Below, piece after piece: positions 17,615 to 26,284 of a DNA stretch of 53,041 nt. The notes under the pieces were generated by a model, which saw nothing but the letters and a program-made list of their open reading frames with translations, made no database searches and had not been told where the DNA came from. Position 1 is the first letter of the stretch. Each line of letters starts with the position of its first letter. The stretch is from Aureispira sp. CCB-QB1 (lineage in GTDB: Bacteria > Bacteroidota > Bacteroidia > Chitinophagales > Saprospiraceae): the NCBI GenBank assembly GCA_945870185.1, contig CAMBRK010000024.1, positions 1 through 53,041 of the forward strand, written 5' to 3'. The position numbers and the translations under genes were made by a program.

Positions 17615-18108
17615 TTTGCAATCTTTTCCTGCACTACCGGCTTTCCTCCTACTTCTATCAAGGTGTCCATGGCAAATTTGGCTTCATAGATGAGTCCTCC
17701 ATCTTCGTCCCATTTGCGTAGGTAGCCATGTTTAATATCATTTTTGTATTCGGTGACAAACTTTAGTTTACCGTCTTCATAAAATAAAGTATCGCCCATA
17801 ATCTTCTTACCTTGGTCAAAATACTGCACTTCTTTTATGGCGCCTGATTCAAAATATATAGTGGTTTTGCCGTGTTGTAAGTCATTTACAAAATACTTTT
17901 CTCCTTTTACTTTTCCCGAAGGATAGTAATCAGTCATCTTACCTTCTATCTTCCCATTGACCCTTTGAAATATACGAGATGTCTCTCCTGTACCGTAGTT
18001 TTCTTTGTAGTTTTCAACTTTATTGCTGACTTCTTTATCTTTATGATCTGATTTGCACGCATGCAAGCTGATGACAATTAAAATAAAAATAAAAAATTTT
18101 GAATTCAT
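17611..18108 (-). CDS. MORN-repeat lipoprotein (YwqK-like)
   Basis: 165 residues. The signal ends ISLHAC, with lipidated Cys18. The mature part is a run of MORN-2-type repeats: GKIEGKMTDYYPSGKVKGEKYF, LQHGKTTIYFESGAIKEVQYF, GDTLFYEDGKLKFVTEY, KHGYLRKWDEDGGLIYEAKF. Databases often label such proteins as YwqK antitoxins, but in Bacteroidota they are commonly envelope lipoproteins of unknown function, and nothing here suggests a toxin partner. It is the first gene of the operon leading to tesB. Confidence 0.85.
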   Translation of the reverse strand: MNSKFFIFILIVISLHACKSDHKDKEVSNKVENYKENYGTGETSRIFQRVNGKIEGKMTDYYPSGKVKGEKYFVNDLQHGKTTIYFESGAIKEVQYFDQGKKIMGDTLFYEDGKLKFVTEYKNDIKHGYLRKWDEDGGLIYEAKFAMDTLIEVGGKPVVQEKIAK

Positions 18109-18195
18109 ATGTTCTAATATTTAATGATTTATTAAACTTTATGATAATACAAATAAATAATTTTAAACATTAAAGAAGCAACAAAATATAACAAA

Positions 18196-18218
18196 AAAGG
18201 GCCGCAAAACGACCCTTT
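18196..18218 (-). terminator. Rho-independent terminator after the PAP2 lipoprotein gene
   Basis: On the minus strand AAAGGGTCG pairs with CGGCCCTTT across a five-base loop with a single G-U pair, and the stem runs into a T-tract. It lies 24 bases beyond the stop at 18242. Read on the plus strand the same position is a C-A mismatch, which supports the minus orientation. Confidence 0.75.
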
Positions 18219-18241
18219 AATTTATTATTTTCTTTTGATGC

Positions 18242-19639
18242 TTACTTTTTCCAAGGAAGATTATTGACAACTCTTCCTATTTCTGTACCATATCTCACAC
18301 CTTCTTCGGCATCCATTCTGTAGTGAACACCTAGAGGTACTCTTGACCAAGCATTTTCTAGTGCCATTTCATGAAAACTTCTGAAAGTACGTGGATAACC
18401 TTCAAATTCTGTTCGGTTTCTATGACAATTATCTGTCATACCATATGAGTAGCCAAATACACTAGCTAATGCCTCAGTGGCAGCAGCACCGAATGTAGCG
18501 TGACCTGATGGGTATGCTGGAAATGACGGAGAAATACCATTTTCTCCAGTAATAGGGTTGTATAGATTAGGCTCAAAAGTAGGGTCTATCACTCTTTTGA
18601 TATAAGACTCAGGTCTTTCTATATTGTAATGGTACTTAGAGTTCCAGCAGCCTATCGCAGCATCATGCAGCGCTATACCTACTTTAGCATTAGCTACTAT
18701 CGCTTCTTCTAGACTTGCTTTTTCTAGTACATACACTTGATCAGCGATTGCGATAAATCTTGATGGCGGACTGAATGTCAATCCCAATAAATCATCACTC
18801 CAAAACTCACCTATCCACTCTGTTTGGTATGAAAGCTCAGGGGTATTTTGCCACATAACTTCTTGTGCTTGCAAGTATATCCCTTTTCCTGGTTCTTCTG
18901 TCCAGTTACCTACATATGTTTTCCAGTCACGGCATATTTTCATATCTTCTTTGATCGCCATAGTACGACCTTTTCCATAGAAAGGAAACATACCTTCTCC
19001 CGGTCCAGGCGTAGTTGGTGTCCAAGCACCAGGTTGATTCAATCTGTCTTCCCAGTTATTTTCTTTAAATGGATCTTTGTATGCATCAAAGGTTACTACA
19101 TCGGTTTTCATATAATCCCACACAGCCGCAGCCACTGCTTGACCATGGTTTTTTGATCTGATATAAATATCCTGATTTACCTGCTCTACATATTCTTTTT
19201 CGTTTTTATCGTGAAGCGTTTTAATTTTGTTGTACAAAGATTGGTCAACTTCAGGAAACAGTCTGCTGTATAAATAATAATTTACAGAATTTACCACAGT
19301 AGGCCAATGATATTCTTGATTGGTAAAAATTGCAGGTATTTTTAGACCGCTATATAAGTTAGCAAGGGACTGGTAGTTGCTCATTCCTGGTACAGTAGCT
19401 TCATAATTAGCCAAACCAACATAACCAAGAGCATTTGCAGTAGGACACGGTCTGTATCCTGCAGCGTGTCTTTCTATCTCCAACCATAGATCATTCCATT
19501 GATGAACTACTTTATAATCATAAGCTGAAACATTTTGGATAGCATTGTCTGCAGTATCATCTGAAATATCTTTTTTACAGGAAGACAATACTCCTGTTGT
19601 AAAAAAGAAAAGAAATAAAAACTTAGCAAAACTCCTCAT
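18242..19639 (-). CDS. Vanadium haloperoxidase / PAP2-type lipoprotein
   Basis: 465 residues with a lipoprotein signal ending GVLSSC. All three motifs of the vanadium haloperoxidase/acid phosphatase site are present: KYHYNIERP (K-x6-R-P, about residue 334), YPSGHATFG (about 375) and SRVPLGVHYRMD (SR-x3-GxHxxxD, about 431). These bind phosphate or vanadate. Family members of this length in Bacteroidota are usually called vanadium-dependent haloperoxidases, but which reaction is performed cannot be read from sequence. Extracytoplasmic, membrane-anchored. Monocistronic: it has its own terminator and is preceded by a 390-base gap. Confidence 0.9.
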   Translation of the reverse strand: MRSFAKFLFLFFFTTGVLSSCKKDISDDTADNAIQNVSAYDYKVVHQWNDLWLEIERHAAGYRPCPTANALGYVGLANYEATVPGMSNYQSLANLYSGLKIPAIFTNQEYHWPTVVNSVNYYLYSRLFPEVDQSLYNKIKTLHDKNEKEYVEQVNQDIYIRSKNHGQAVAAAVWDYMKTDVVTFDAYKDPFKENNWEDRLNQPGAWTPTTPGPGEGMFPFYGKGRTMAIKEDMKICRDWKTYVGNWTEEPGKGIYLQAQEVMWQNTPELSYQTEWIGEFWSDDLLGLTFSPPSRFIAIADQVYVLEKASLEEAIVANAKVGIALHDAAIGCWNSKYHYNIERPESYIKRVIDPTFEPNLYNPITGENGISPSFPAYPSGHATFGAAATEALASVFGYSYGMTDNCHRNRTEFEGYPRTFRSFHEMALENAWSRVPLGVHYRMDAEEGVRYGTEIGRVVNNLPWKK

Positions 19640-19686
19640 CGGCTATATAATTAAGAATTTATAAAAATTGAAATGTTAACTAAACA

Positions 19687-19694
19687 CAAAACTA
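19687..19694 (-). promoter_or_regulatory. Possible -7 box for the PAP2 lipoprotein gene
   Basis: CAAAACTA on the plus strand is TAGTTTTG on the minus strand, matching TAnnTTTG. It would give a leader of about 40 bases. There is no TTTG at the ideal -33 spacing, and AT-rich DNA makes chance matches likelier. Confidence 0.35.
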
Positions 19695-19910
19695 AAAACG
19701 GCACAAAAATAACACTAATACTCTAATATTCAAATAGTTTTACAAAAAATTAACTATAATTTTTGCTTATATACATTAATATTCATTCAATTGTTTTAAA
19801 AACTGATTACTATATATTTTTGTTTTTACTATACTAGTATTTTTTATTAATGATTTTTGACTTAAACCTAAAATTAAACCCATTTACAATGTGGTTGGCT
19901 CGGAAATACG

Positions 19911-19918
19911 TACCTTTG
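19911..19918 (+). promoter_or_regulatory. -7 promoter box for argS
   Basis: TACCTTTG matches TAnnTTTG and is the most GC-containing spot in this AT-rich gap. It predicts a leader of about 105 bases before the ATG at 20033, unusually long compared with the other promoters in the window. A TTG stands at 19895-19897. Confidence 0.45.
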
Positions 19919-20032
19919 TGACTCAAAAATATAAATATTTTATTGATTATTCTTTTTATTTACATTTAAATAAAGGTTTTTCAATATAGAAAAGGGGTAT
20001 TATTAAAAAAAACGGATAATAATTTATCAGAG

Positions 20033-21877
20033 ATGAATTTTTTAAGTGACATCAGAGATAGTTTTAAGAAGGCAGTATTGTCCATTTTCGCTATTGAAAT
20101 ACTAGATAATGAGATACTTATCAATGAGACTAGAAAAGAGTTTATAGGAGATTTTACTTTTGTCATATTTCCACTCGTGAAAGCACTTAAAAAGTCTCCT
20201 GTAGAGATTGGATCACAAATAGGAGCTTGGTTAGTTGAAAATAACGAAGATATTGTAGCTTATGAGACCGTACAAGGATTTCTGAATTTGTCCTTAAATG
20301 ATACATTTTGGCAAAGAGTTTTCGACAAGATCCAAAAGACACCCCATTATGGATATGCTCCAGCCAATGGCAAAAAAGTTTTAGTTGAGTTTTCGTCACC
20401 CAATACGAATAAGCCGTTACATCTTGGTCATATCAGAAATATCCTTTTAGGCTGGTCTTGTAGCAAAATCCTGAAAGCCAATGGTTATGAAGTAATCCGA
20501 GCACAAGTGATCAATGACAGAGGAATTGCCATTTGTAAAAGTATGCTGGCATGGCAAAAATTTGGCAACGGCGCTACACCAACGTCAGCTAATATCAAAG
20601 GAGACCATTTTGTAGGAGACTATTATGTACTTTTTGAAAAGGAATTTGTAAGAGAATATGAAGGCTTTCAATTTACCGAAATGGGAATTGCTGTGTATGA
20701 AAAAAATAAAAAAGAGGGCCAGGATTTAACATCCTTTTTCAAGGAATATAAAAATACTTATTTCAACACTTACAGTGCATTGGGTGCAGAAGCCAAGGCT
20801 ATGTTGATCGCTTGGGAAGCAAAAGATCCTGAAGTTACGGCATTATGGAAAAAAATGAACTCTTGGGTTTACGAAGGTTTCGACCAGACATATCAAATGT
20901 TGGGTGTATCCTTCGACGCATTGTACTATGAATCTGATACTTATATACTCGGAAAGAAAGCAGTAGAAGATGGTCTTGCAAAAGGGGTGTTTTACCAACA
21001 AGAAGATGGATCTGTTTGGGTCAATCTCGAAGATGTAGGCATGGATCGTAAAATTGTATTGAGAAGTGACGGTACGTCAGTTTATATCACCCAAGATATC
21101 GGTACGGCGCAACAGAGGTATGCAGACCACGGCGTTGAGAAAATGGTATATACTGTTGCAGATGAACAAGATTATCACTTTAAAGTGCTTTTTGAAATTT
21201 GCAAACGATTTAACGAACCTTTTGCACAAGGGCTATATCATTTATCCTATGGTATGGTAGATTTGCCTACAGGTAGAATGAAATCTAGGGAAGGAACCGT
21301 TGTAGATGCGGATGATCTCATGAGCGAAGTCATTCAAGAGGCGCGAAATATGTCTGCTGACAGAGGCGAAATAACAGCCTTGTCCCATGAGGAACAAGAA
21401 GATATTCTTAGGAAAATAGGGTTGGCGGCGTTAAAATTCTTTATCATCAAAGTTCAACCTAAAAAGCGTATGATCTTTGACCCTAAAGAATCAGTAGATA
21501 TGCAGGGACAGACCGGACCTTATGTACAGAATGCTTATGTCAGGATACAATCGGTAAAAAGAAAGGCTGGAAATGATATACTTTCTAAAGATAGTCAATA
21601 CACAACCGTCAATGAATATGAAAAAACATTGATCGGACACCTGATGCTGTTTCCACAAATCATTAAAGATGCCGGAGAACAATACGATCCTTCAGGTTTG
21701 GCCAATTATGCTTATAATCTGGCGAAGGATTACCACAGATTTTATCATGAAGTTAGAATTCTTAACGCAGAGTCAGAAGATGCAAAGATATTCCGAGCAA
21801 AATTAAGTGATCAGGTAGGATCTGTTTTGGAAACCACTTTTGACCTTTTAGGAATAGAAATGCCGGAAAGAATGTAG
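20033..21877 (+). CDS. argS: Arginyl-tRNA synthetase
   Basis: 614 residues, class I synthetase. The N-terminal Add1 domain (about 1-110) is followed by the HIGH motif in SSPNTNKPLHLGHIRN (about 119-134) and the KMSK-equivalent GRMKSREG near residue 415. ITQDIGTAQQRY and YVVADEQ-like residues (YTVADEQDYHF) belong to the Rossmann core, and QTGPYVQNAYVRIQS opens the C-terminal DALR anticodon-binding domain. It charges tRNA-Arg. GlnRS follows 98 bases later on the same strand. Confidence 0.96.
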   Translation: MNFLSDIRDSFKKAVLSIFAIEILDNEILINETRKEFIGDFTFVIFPLVKALKKSPVEIGSQIGAWLVENNEDIVAYETVQGFLNLSLNDTFWQRVFDKIQKTPHYGYAPANGKKVLVEFSSPNTNKPLHLGHIRNILLGWSCSKILKANGYEVIRAQVINDRGIAICKSMLAWQKFGNGATPTSANIKGDHFVGDYYVLFEKEFVREYEGFQFTEMGIAVYEKNKKEGQDLTSFFKEYKNTYFNTYSALGAEAKAMLIAWEAKDPEVTALWKKMNSWVYEGFDQTYQMLGVSFDALYYESDTYILGKKAVEDGLAKGVFYQQEDGSVWVNLEDVGMDRKIVLRSDGTSVYITQDIGTAQQRYADHGVEKMVYTVADEQDYHFKVLFEICKRFNEPFAQGLYHLSYGMVDLPTGRMKSREGTVVDADDLMSEVIQEARNMSADRGEITALSHEEQEDILRKIGLAALKFFIIKVQPKKRMIFDPKESVDMQGQTGPYVQNAYVRIQSVKRKAGNDILSKDSQYTTVNEYEKTLIGHLMLFPQIIKDAGEQYDPSGLANYAYNLAKDYHRFYHEVRILNAESEDAKIFRAKLSDQVGSVLETTFDLLGIEMPERM

Positions 21878-21975
21878 TTTTTATTTGTTCAACGTTTATT
21901 TGTTTAATGTTTAAATCTTGACTGTCTCAGTCTTAATCTTAATTTCAACCTTAATCTTAGCTTTAACTTTAACAT
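21878..21975. repeat. Low-complexity tandem repeats between argS and glnS
   Basis: The spacer is built of degenerate tandem units. Around 21884-21918 two copies of a roughly 15-base TTTATTTGTT-type unit occur. From about 21925 to 21972 a hexamer-like TTAATC/TTAACC/TTTAAC series is repeated about seven times, ending just before the glnS ATG. No promoter box is evident. It may be slippage-generated sequence. Confidence 0.5.
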
Positions 21976-23652
21976 ATGTCAGAAGAAAGAAAAGAGTCAC
22001 TCAATTTTATAGAGCAAATCATAGAAGACGACCTGAAGTCTGGAAAACATAATGGCAGAGTACTGACCAGATTCCCACCGGAACCTAACGGGTATCTTCA
22101 CATAGGCCATGCCAAAGCCATATGTATCAATTTCGAGACCGCAAAAAAATATGGTGGTCGTACCAATCTTCGATTTGATGATACCAATCCTACCACAGAA
22201 GAAACAGTATATGTGCATAGTATCCAAAACGATATCAAATGGTTGGGATTTGAATGGAACGGTGATGCCGTCTATGCTTCAGATTATTTTGGGCAGTTAT
22301 ATGGTTTTGCGGTCCAACTCATAGGCAAAGGGCTAGCATACGTAGATGACAGTACACCTGAAGAAATTGCATCAATGAAAGGTACACCTTCTGTCCCAGG
22401 ACAAGATAGTCCATATAAATCACGTTCCATTGAGGAGAACCTTGATTTATTTGAAAGGATGAAAAATGGTGAGTTTCCGGACGGTTCTCGCGTATTGAGA
22501 GCCAATATAGATATGACATCTCCCAATATGCTCATGAGGGATCCGATCATTTACCGGATCAAAAAAGAGCACCATCATCGTACAGGTGACCAATGGTGCA
22601 TCTACCCGATGTATGATTTTGCTCACGGTCAGTCAGATTCCATTGAAAATATCACTCATTCCCTTTGCTCATTAGAGTTTATACACCATCGTCCCGTTTA
22701 TGATTGGTTTATCGAGAAACTGGGCATTTTTCCTTCCAAACAGACAGAATTTGCACGGATGAATGTGGAATACATGATTACATCCAAGCGAAAACTACTA
22801 AAACTGGTCAACGACAATTATGTAACAGGATGGGACGACCCTCGTATGCCTACCATTTCAGGAATGAGAAGGAGAGGATATCCAGCAGCTGCGATTAAAA
22901 ATTTTTGTGACAAAGCTGGAGTAGCTAAAAGAGAAAACACCATAGAAATCAGCCTTTTGGAATCTTGCGTGCGAGAGGAACTTAATAACACAGCTCAAAG
23001 GGCCATGGTTGTGCTCGACCCTGTAAAAGTCATTATCACTAATTATCCAGAAGACCAAACAGAAATCCTTCACGCAGAAAATAATCCTGAAGACATCAAT
23101 GCAGGTAGTAGAACGTTGACTTTTGGTCGTGAGTTGTACATAGAGCGAGAAGATTTTATGGAAAATGCCCCACCAAAGTATTTCCGTATGACTCCGGGGT
23201 CAGATGTAAGGTTAAAGCATGCTTATATACTTCATTGTATAGGAGTAGATAAAGACGAACATGGAACTGTTACAACTATTTATGTTACATATTACCCAAA
23301 TAGTAAATCAGGCGAAGATGTATCTGGCATTAAACCAAAAGGGACACTACATTGGGTAGGTGCAAGTGATTCACTACCTTGTAAGGTTAGGATGTATGAC
23401 CGATTATTTACAGTCGCTGACCCTACGGCTGATGAAGACAAGGATTTCCTGGAGTATTATAATGATAAATCTTTAAGAATTATATCTAATGCTATGATGG
23501 AGTCATCTTTAAAAGGTAGTAGTCCTGGCTCACAATATCAGTTTCTTCGTCAGGGATACTTCTGTACAGATATAGAATCTTCTTCAGAAATTATGATATT
23601 CAATCAAACGGTAGGTCTGAAAGAAAGCTTTAGCAAAGAAGTGAAAAAGTAA
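21976..23652 (+). CDS. glnS: Glutaminyl-tRNA synthetase
   Basis: 558 residues, class I. RFPPEPNGYLHIGHAKAICINF holds the HIGH motif (about 39-46). NLRFDDTNPTTEE and YPMYDFAHGQSDSIENITHSLCSLEF are characteristic of GlnRS rather than GluRS, and the KMSKS loop is ITSKRKL near 268. The C-terminal half is the two beta-barrel anticodon-binding domain. A direct GlnRS means this organism need not make Gln-tRNA by transamidation. It ends at a hairpin shared with smpB. Confidence 0.96.
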   Translation: MSEERKESLNFIEQIIEDDLKSGKHNGRVLTRFPPEPNGYLHIGHAKAICINFETAKKYGGRTNLRFDDTNPTTEETVYVHSIQNDIKWLGFEWNGDAVYASDYFGQLYGFAVQLIGKGLAYVDDSTPEEIASMKGTPSVPGQDSPYKSRSIEENLDLFERMKNGEFPDGSRVLRANIDMTSPNMLMRDPIIYRIKKEHHHRTGDQWCIYPMYDFAHGQSDSIENITHSLCSLEFIHHRPVYDWFIEKLGIFPSKQTEFARMNVEYMITSKRKLLKLVNDNYVTGWDDPRMPTISGMRRRGYPAAAIKNFCDKAGVAKRENTIEISLLESCVREELNNTAQRAMVVLDPVKVIITNYPEDQTEILHAENNPEDINAGSRTLTFGRELYIEREDFMENAPPKYFRMTPGSDVRLKHAYILHCIGVDKDEHGTVTTIYVTYYPNSKSGEDVSGIKPKGTLHWVGASDSLPCKVRMYDRLFTVADPTADEDKDFLEYYNDKSLRIISNAMMESSLKGSSPGSQYQFLRQGYFCTDIESSSEIMIFNQTVGLKESFSKEVKK

Positions 23653-23663
23653 TTTTTGCTGAC

Positions 23664-23682
23664 CGCAAAATGCGATTTTGCG
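23664..23682. terminator. Bidirectional terminator between glnS and smpB
   Basis: CGCAAAA and TTTTGCG form a perfect 7-bp stem with a five-base loop. It lies 11 bases after the glnS stop and 14 bases after the smpB stop, and the downstream side on the plus strand is ATTTTA. The convergent position and symmetric A/T arms suit termination from both sides. Confidence 0.65.
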
Positions 23683-23696
23683 ATTTTAAGATAGGT

Positions 23697-24161
23697 TTAA
23701 AGCTTGATCTTTTTCAAACGGTCCAAATCTCTTTTACTATCTCTTTCCTTGATAGAATCCCGTTTGTCAAAAGCTTTTTTACCTTGTGCTAGGGCTACTT
23801 CTAATTTAGCAAAGCCTCTAGCTGTAAAATATAACCTGTAAGGAACGATAGTAAGGCCTTTTTCAGTCACTCTACGTTCCAATTTTTTGAGCTCAGGTTT
23901 GCGAAGTAGTAATCTTCGGTCTCTTCGGGCATCATGATTGTATATGGTGCCGTGGTCGTACTCCGCGATAAACATACTCTTGACAGTGAGGTTACCGTTT
24001 TCAAAAAGACAATAAGCGTCATTCAGATTGGCCATACCTAGTCTCAAGGCTTTTACTTCTGTGCCTGTAAGTACCAAGCCAGCTTCAAACATCTGAATAA
24101 AACTGTATTCAAACTTTGCTTTTCTGTTTAAAACCTCCTTAGTCACTAATTTAACACCCAT
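23697..24161 (-). CDS. smpB: SsrA-binding protein SmpB
   Basis: 154 residues from the ATG at 24161. A longer TTG start at 24185 is ruled out because it overlaps the -7 box at 24183-24190. NRKAKFEYSFIQMFEAGLVLTGTEVKALR, then DAYCLFENGNL, ARRDRRLLLRKPELKKL and VPYRLYFTARGFAKLEVALAQGKKAFDKRD are the classic SmpB segments, with the basic C-terminal tail KRDLDRLKKIKL. It binds tmRNA and delivers it to stalled ribosomes. The ssrA gene itself is not in the window. Confidence 0.96.
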   Translation of the reverse strand: MGVKLVTKEVLNRKAKFEYSFIQMFEAGLVLTGTEVKALRLGMANLNDAYCLFENGNLTVKSMFIAEYDHGTIYNHDARRDRRLLLRKPELKKLERRVTEKGLTIVPYRLYFTARGFAKLEVALAQGKKAFDKRDSIKERDSKRDLDRLKKIKL

Positions 24162-24182
24162 CGGATTTTGAGATATAGTGCG

Positions 24183-24190
24183 CAAAGATA
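24183..24190 (-). promoter_or_regulatory. -7 promoter box for smpB
   Basis: The minus-strand octamer TATCTTTG ends 21 bases before the ATG at 24161. It decides the smpB start, as transcripts would begin near 24177, inside the longer candidate frame. Confidence 0.6.
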
Positions 24191-24222
24191 AACGAGTTTA
24201 GTTATAATTTCGAGAAAAACAT

Positions 24223-24230
24223 TAATTTTG
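24223..24230 (+). promoter_or_regulatory. -7 promoter box for the HEAT-cyclophilin gene
   Basis: TAATTTTG ends 21 bases before the ATG at 24252 and includes part of the alternative TTG at 24228, which is therefore not the start. It is divergent from the smpB box 32 bases away. Confidence 0.55.
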
Positions 24231-24251
24231 GACTTTCAATTCAAATCGAAG

Positions 24252-26264
24252 ATGACAAAGAATATTATTTTTTCAATGGTTTTAGCAGCTTTAGTATCCA
24301 TTTGGTTCACCTCTTGTATTCCGGATACTAAGACTATGGATACTGAAATTAAAATTTCTATGTCTGACTCAGATGTTCAAAAAATACTAGATCTCCAAGA
24401 TAAAAGTGATATCAAAGGTTTGTACGTCCATCTCAGAAGCGAAAATCCGTCATACAGATATCTGGCCACGATGGCGTTTGCATCGATTAAGTCTGAAGAA
24501 GCCCAGGATTCATTAATTAAAATGCTTCAGGATCCAGTCATGCAAGTTAGGGCAGCAGCGGCTTATGCATTAGGACAAGTAGGTGATACCAAAATCACAG
24601 ATAGGTTGATAGCAGGTTTTCGAGGTAAAGACACTCTGGACATAGATAATATTTATAATGCCAATATTCTGGAAGCCGTAGGCAAAACGGGTAGTTTAAA
24701 TGACTTAAAAGCATTGGCTTCAGTAAAAACTTACCGTATGACAGATACTTTTTTGCTTTTAGGTCAAGCAAAAGCTATCTACAGAATGGGATTGAGAAAT
24801 ATAGTCTCTGAAGAAGGAACTTCAAAAATGGTGGACTTTCTAAATAATACGACGACTCCATATGAAGTGAAACTCTTAGCTGCTCAGTACTTGGCTAGAG
24901 CCAAAGATATAAGATTAAACCTTTCTGCAATAAGATTAACGGATATCTTTGCAAAAGAGAAAAACCCAGAGATAAAAATGGCCTTAGCTACTTCTTTTGG
25001 AAAAAATAAGGATTCGCTATTTGTAGATCCATTGAAGGTAGCACTTGTAAAGGAATCGGATTATAGAGTCAAATGTAACATTATCAGGGCTTTGGGTAAT
25101 TATCCTTATTTTAAAATGCGTGATGCTATCTTACCAAGTTTGAAAGATTCAAATCTTCATGTTTCCTCAACCGCAGCCAATGTTTTTGTGAGTAATGGCT
25201 TTATAGAAGATGTACCTCTTTACGCAAAATACGATACCGTTACTACTCCATGGCAAGTCAGAGCACCCATGAACGGAGCTGTTTTGGCACACACTGCCTT
25301 ATATTTTACTAAAACAAAGGTAGCTTTCTCAGAAAGAATAAAGAGAAATTTGAAATCAGAACCATCTCTATATGGGAAGGCCGCATATATTAATGCACTC
25401 AGCAAAGATCCTTTTAATTACATGATCATTGCTCAGATTTATGCTCAGGAAAAAGATCAAATAGTAAAAATAGCGGCTCTGGAAGGTTTGGGGAGTATAT
25501 TGAAAAATCAATTATTTTATAAAGCTTTTGGCAATGGATACGGAAAGGTAAAAGCCGAAATTCTAGGTATATTGGCAAATGGCATTGCCAGTGGCGATTC
25601 TGGACAAATAGCCGTTGCGTCCATCATACTTAAAGAACCCGCAATGGCTTGGAAGGAATGGCTCAAAGACCTTGCATTTATGAAAGATGCACTAACCAAG
25701 CTAAAGTTGCCTATGGAAATAGAGACTTATAATGAACTGGCTTCATGTATTGCATATCTTGAAGGTACAACTTATAAATCAAAAACACCTGATCATAATC
25801 ATCCTATAGATTGGACATTGGTAGGCACCATAGGTGATTCTAGTGTAGCAGCTATCAAAACTTCAAAAGGACTCATAAGAGTAAAGCTATTTAAGAACGC
25901 AGCTCCAGCTACAGTATCAAACTTTGTAGATTTGATCAATAAAAAGTACTATTCCGGAAAAGTATTCCATAGAGTGGTCCCTAATTTTGTAATCCAAACG
26001 GGATGTCCTAGAGCAGATGGATATGGGTCAGATCCATATAGTATAAGATCAGAACTATCTCAAATGTATTATGATGGTGCAGGTTATATAGGTATGGCCT
26101 CAGCAGGCAATCATACAGAAAGTACTCAGTGGTTTATTACACATTCGGCAACACCCCATTTAGATGGAAATTACACCATCTTTGGTAAAGTGATTGAAGG
26201 CATGGATGTGGTACACAAGATACAACAAGGTGACAAGATCAATGATATTATATTCGTAAAATAG
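24252..26264 (+). CDS. HEAT-repeat cyclophilin lipoprotein
   Basis: 670 residues from the ATG at 24252. The lipoprotein signal ends SIWFTSC. Residues about 55-450 are HEAT-like helical repeats (MQVRAAAAYALGQVGD, YRVKCNIIRALGNY, IVKIAALEGLGSIL). The C-terminal cyclophilin domain (about 521-668) has GLIRVKLFKNAAPATVSNFVDLI, VFHRVVPNFVIQTGCP with the catalytic FHRV, and STQWFITHSATPHLDGNYTIFGKV. It is predicted to be an extracytoplasmic prolyl isomerase with a protein-binding scaffold, probably helping fold exported or outer-membrane proteins. The convergent RND gene ends 20 bases downstream. Confidence 0.9.
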   Translation: MTKNIIFSMVLAALVSIWFTSCIPDTKTMDTEIKISMSDSDVQKILDLQDKSDIKGLYVHLRSENPSYRYLATMAFASIKSEEAQDSLIKMLQDPVMQVRAAAAYALGQVGDTKITDRLIAGFRGKDTLDIDNIYNANILEAVGKTGSLNDLKALASVKTYRMTDTFLLLGQAKAIYRMGLRNIVSEEGTSKMVDFLNNTTTPYEVKLLAAQYLARAKDIRLNLSAIRLTDIFAKEKNPEIKMALATSFGKNKDSLFVDPLKVALVKESDYRVKCNIIRALGNYPYFKMRDAILPSLKDSNLHVSSTAANVFVSNGFIEDVPLYAKYDTVTTPWQVRAPMNGAVLAHTALYFTKTKVAFSERIKRNLKSEPSLYGKAAYINALSKDPFNYMIIAQIYAQEKDQIVKIAALEGLGSILKNQLFYKAFGNGYGKVKAEILGILANGIASGDSGQIAVASIILKEPAMAWKEWLKDLAFMKDALTKLKLPMEIETYNELASCIAYLEGTTYKSKTPDHNHPIDWTLVGTIGDSSVAAIKTSKGLIRVKLFKNAAPATVSNFVDLINKKYYSGKVFHRVVPNFVIQTGCPRADGYGSDPYSIRSELSQMYYDGAGYIGMASAGNHTESTQWFITHSATPHLDGNYTIFGKVIEGMDVVHKIQQGDKINDIIFVK

Positions 26265-26284
26265 ATTTCCGCATAAACGTCCCA

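Larger units (their letters stand above)
19640..20032. other. AT-rich divergent promoter region
   Basis: 393 bases, very AT-rich and without a gene. It separates the PAP2 gene (minus) from argS (plus). A minus-strand TAGTTTTG box lies at 19687-19694, about 48 bases before the PAP2 start, and a plus-strand TACCTTTG at 19911-19918 is the likely argS promoter. Nothing else is recognisable. Confidence 0.5.

Noticed and set aside
17611-18108. YwqK-type antitoxin
   Set aside because: The MORN repeats explain the resemblance. The protein is a lipoprotein and no toxin gene accompanies it; its operon partners are a membrane protein and tesB.
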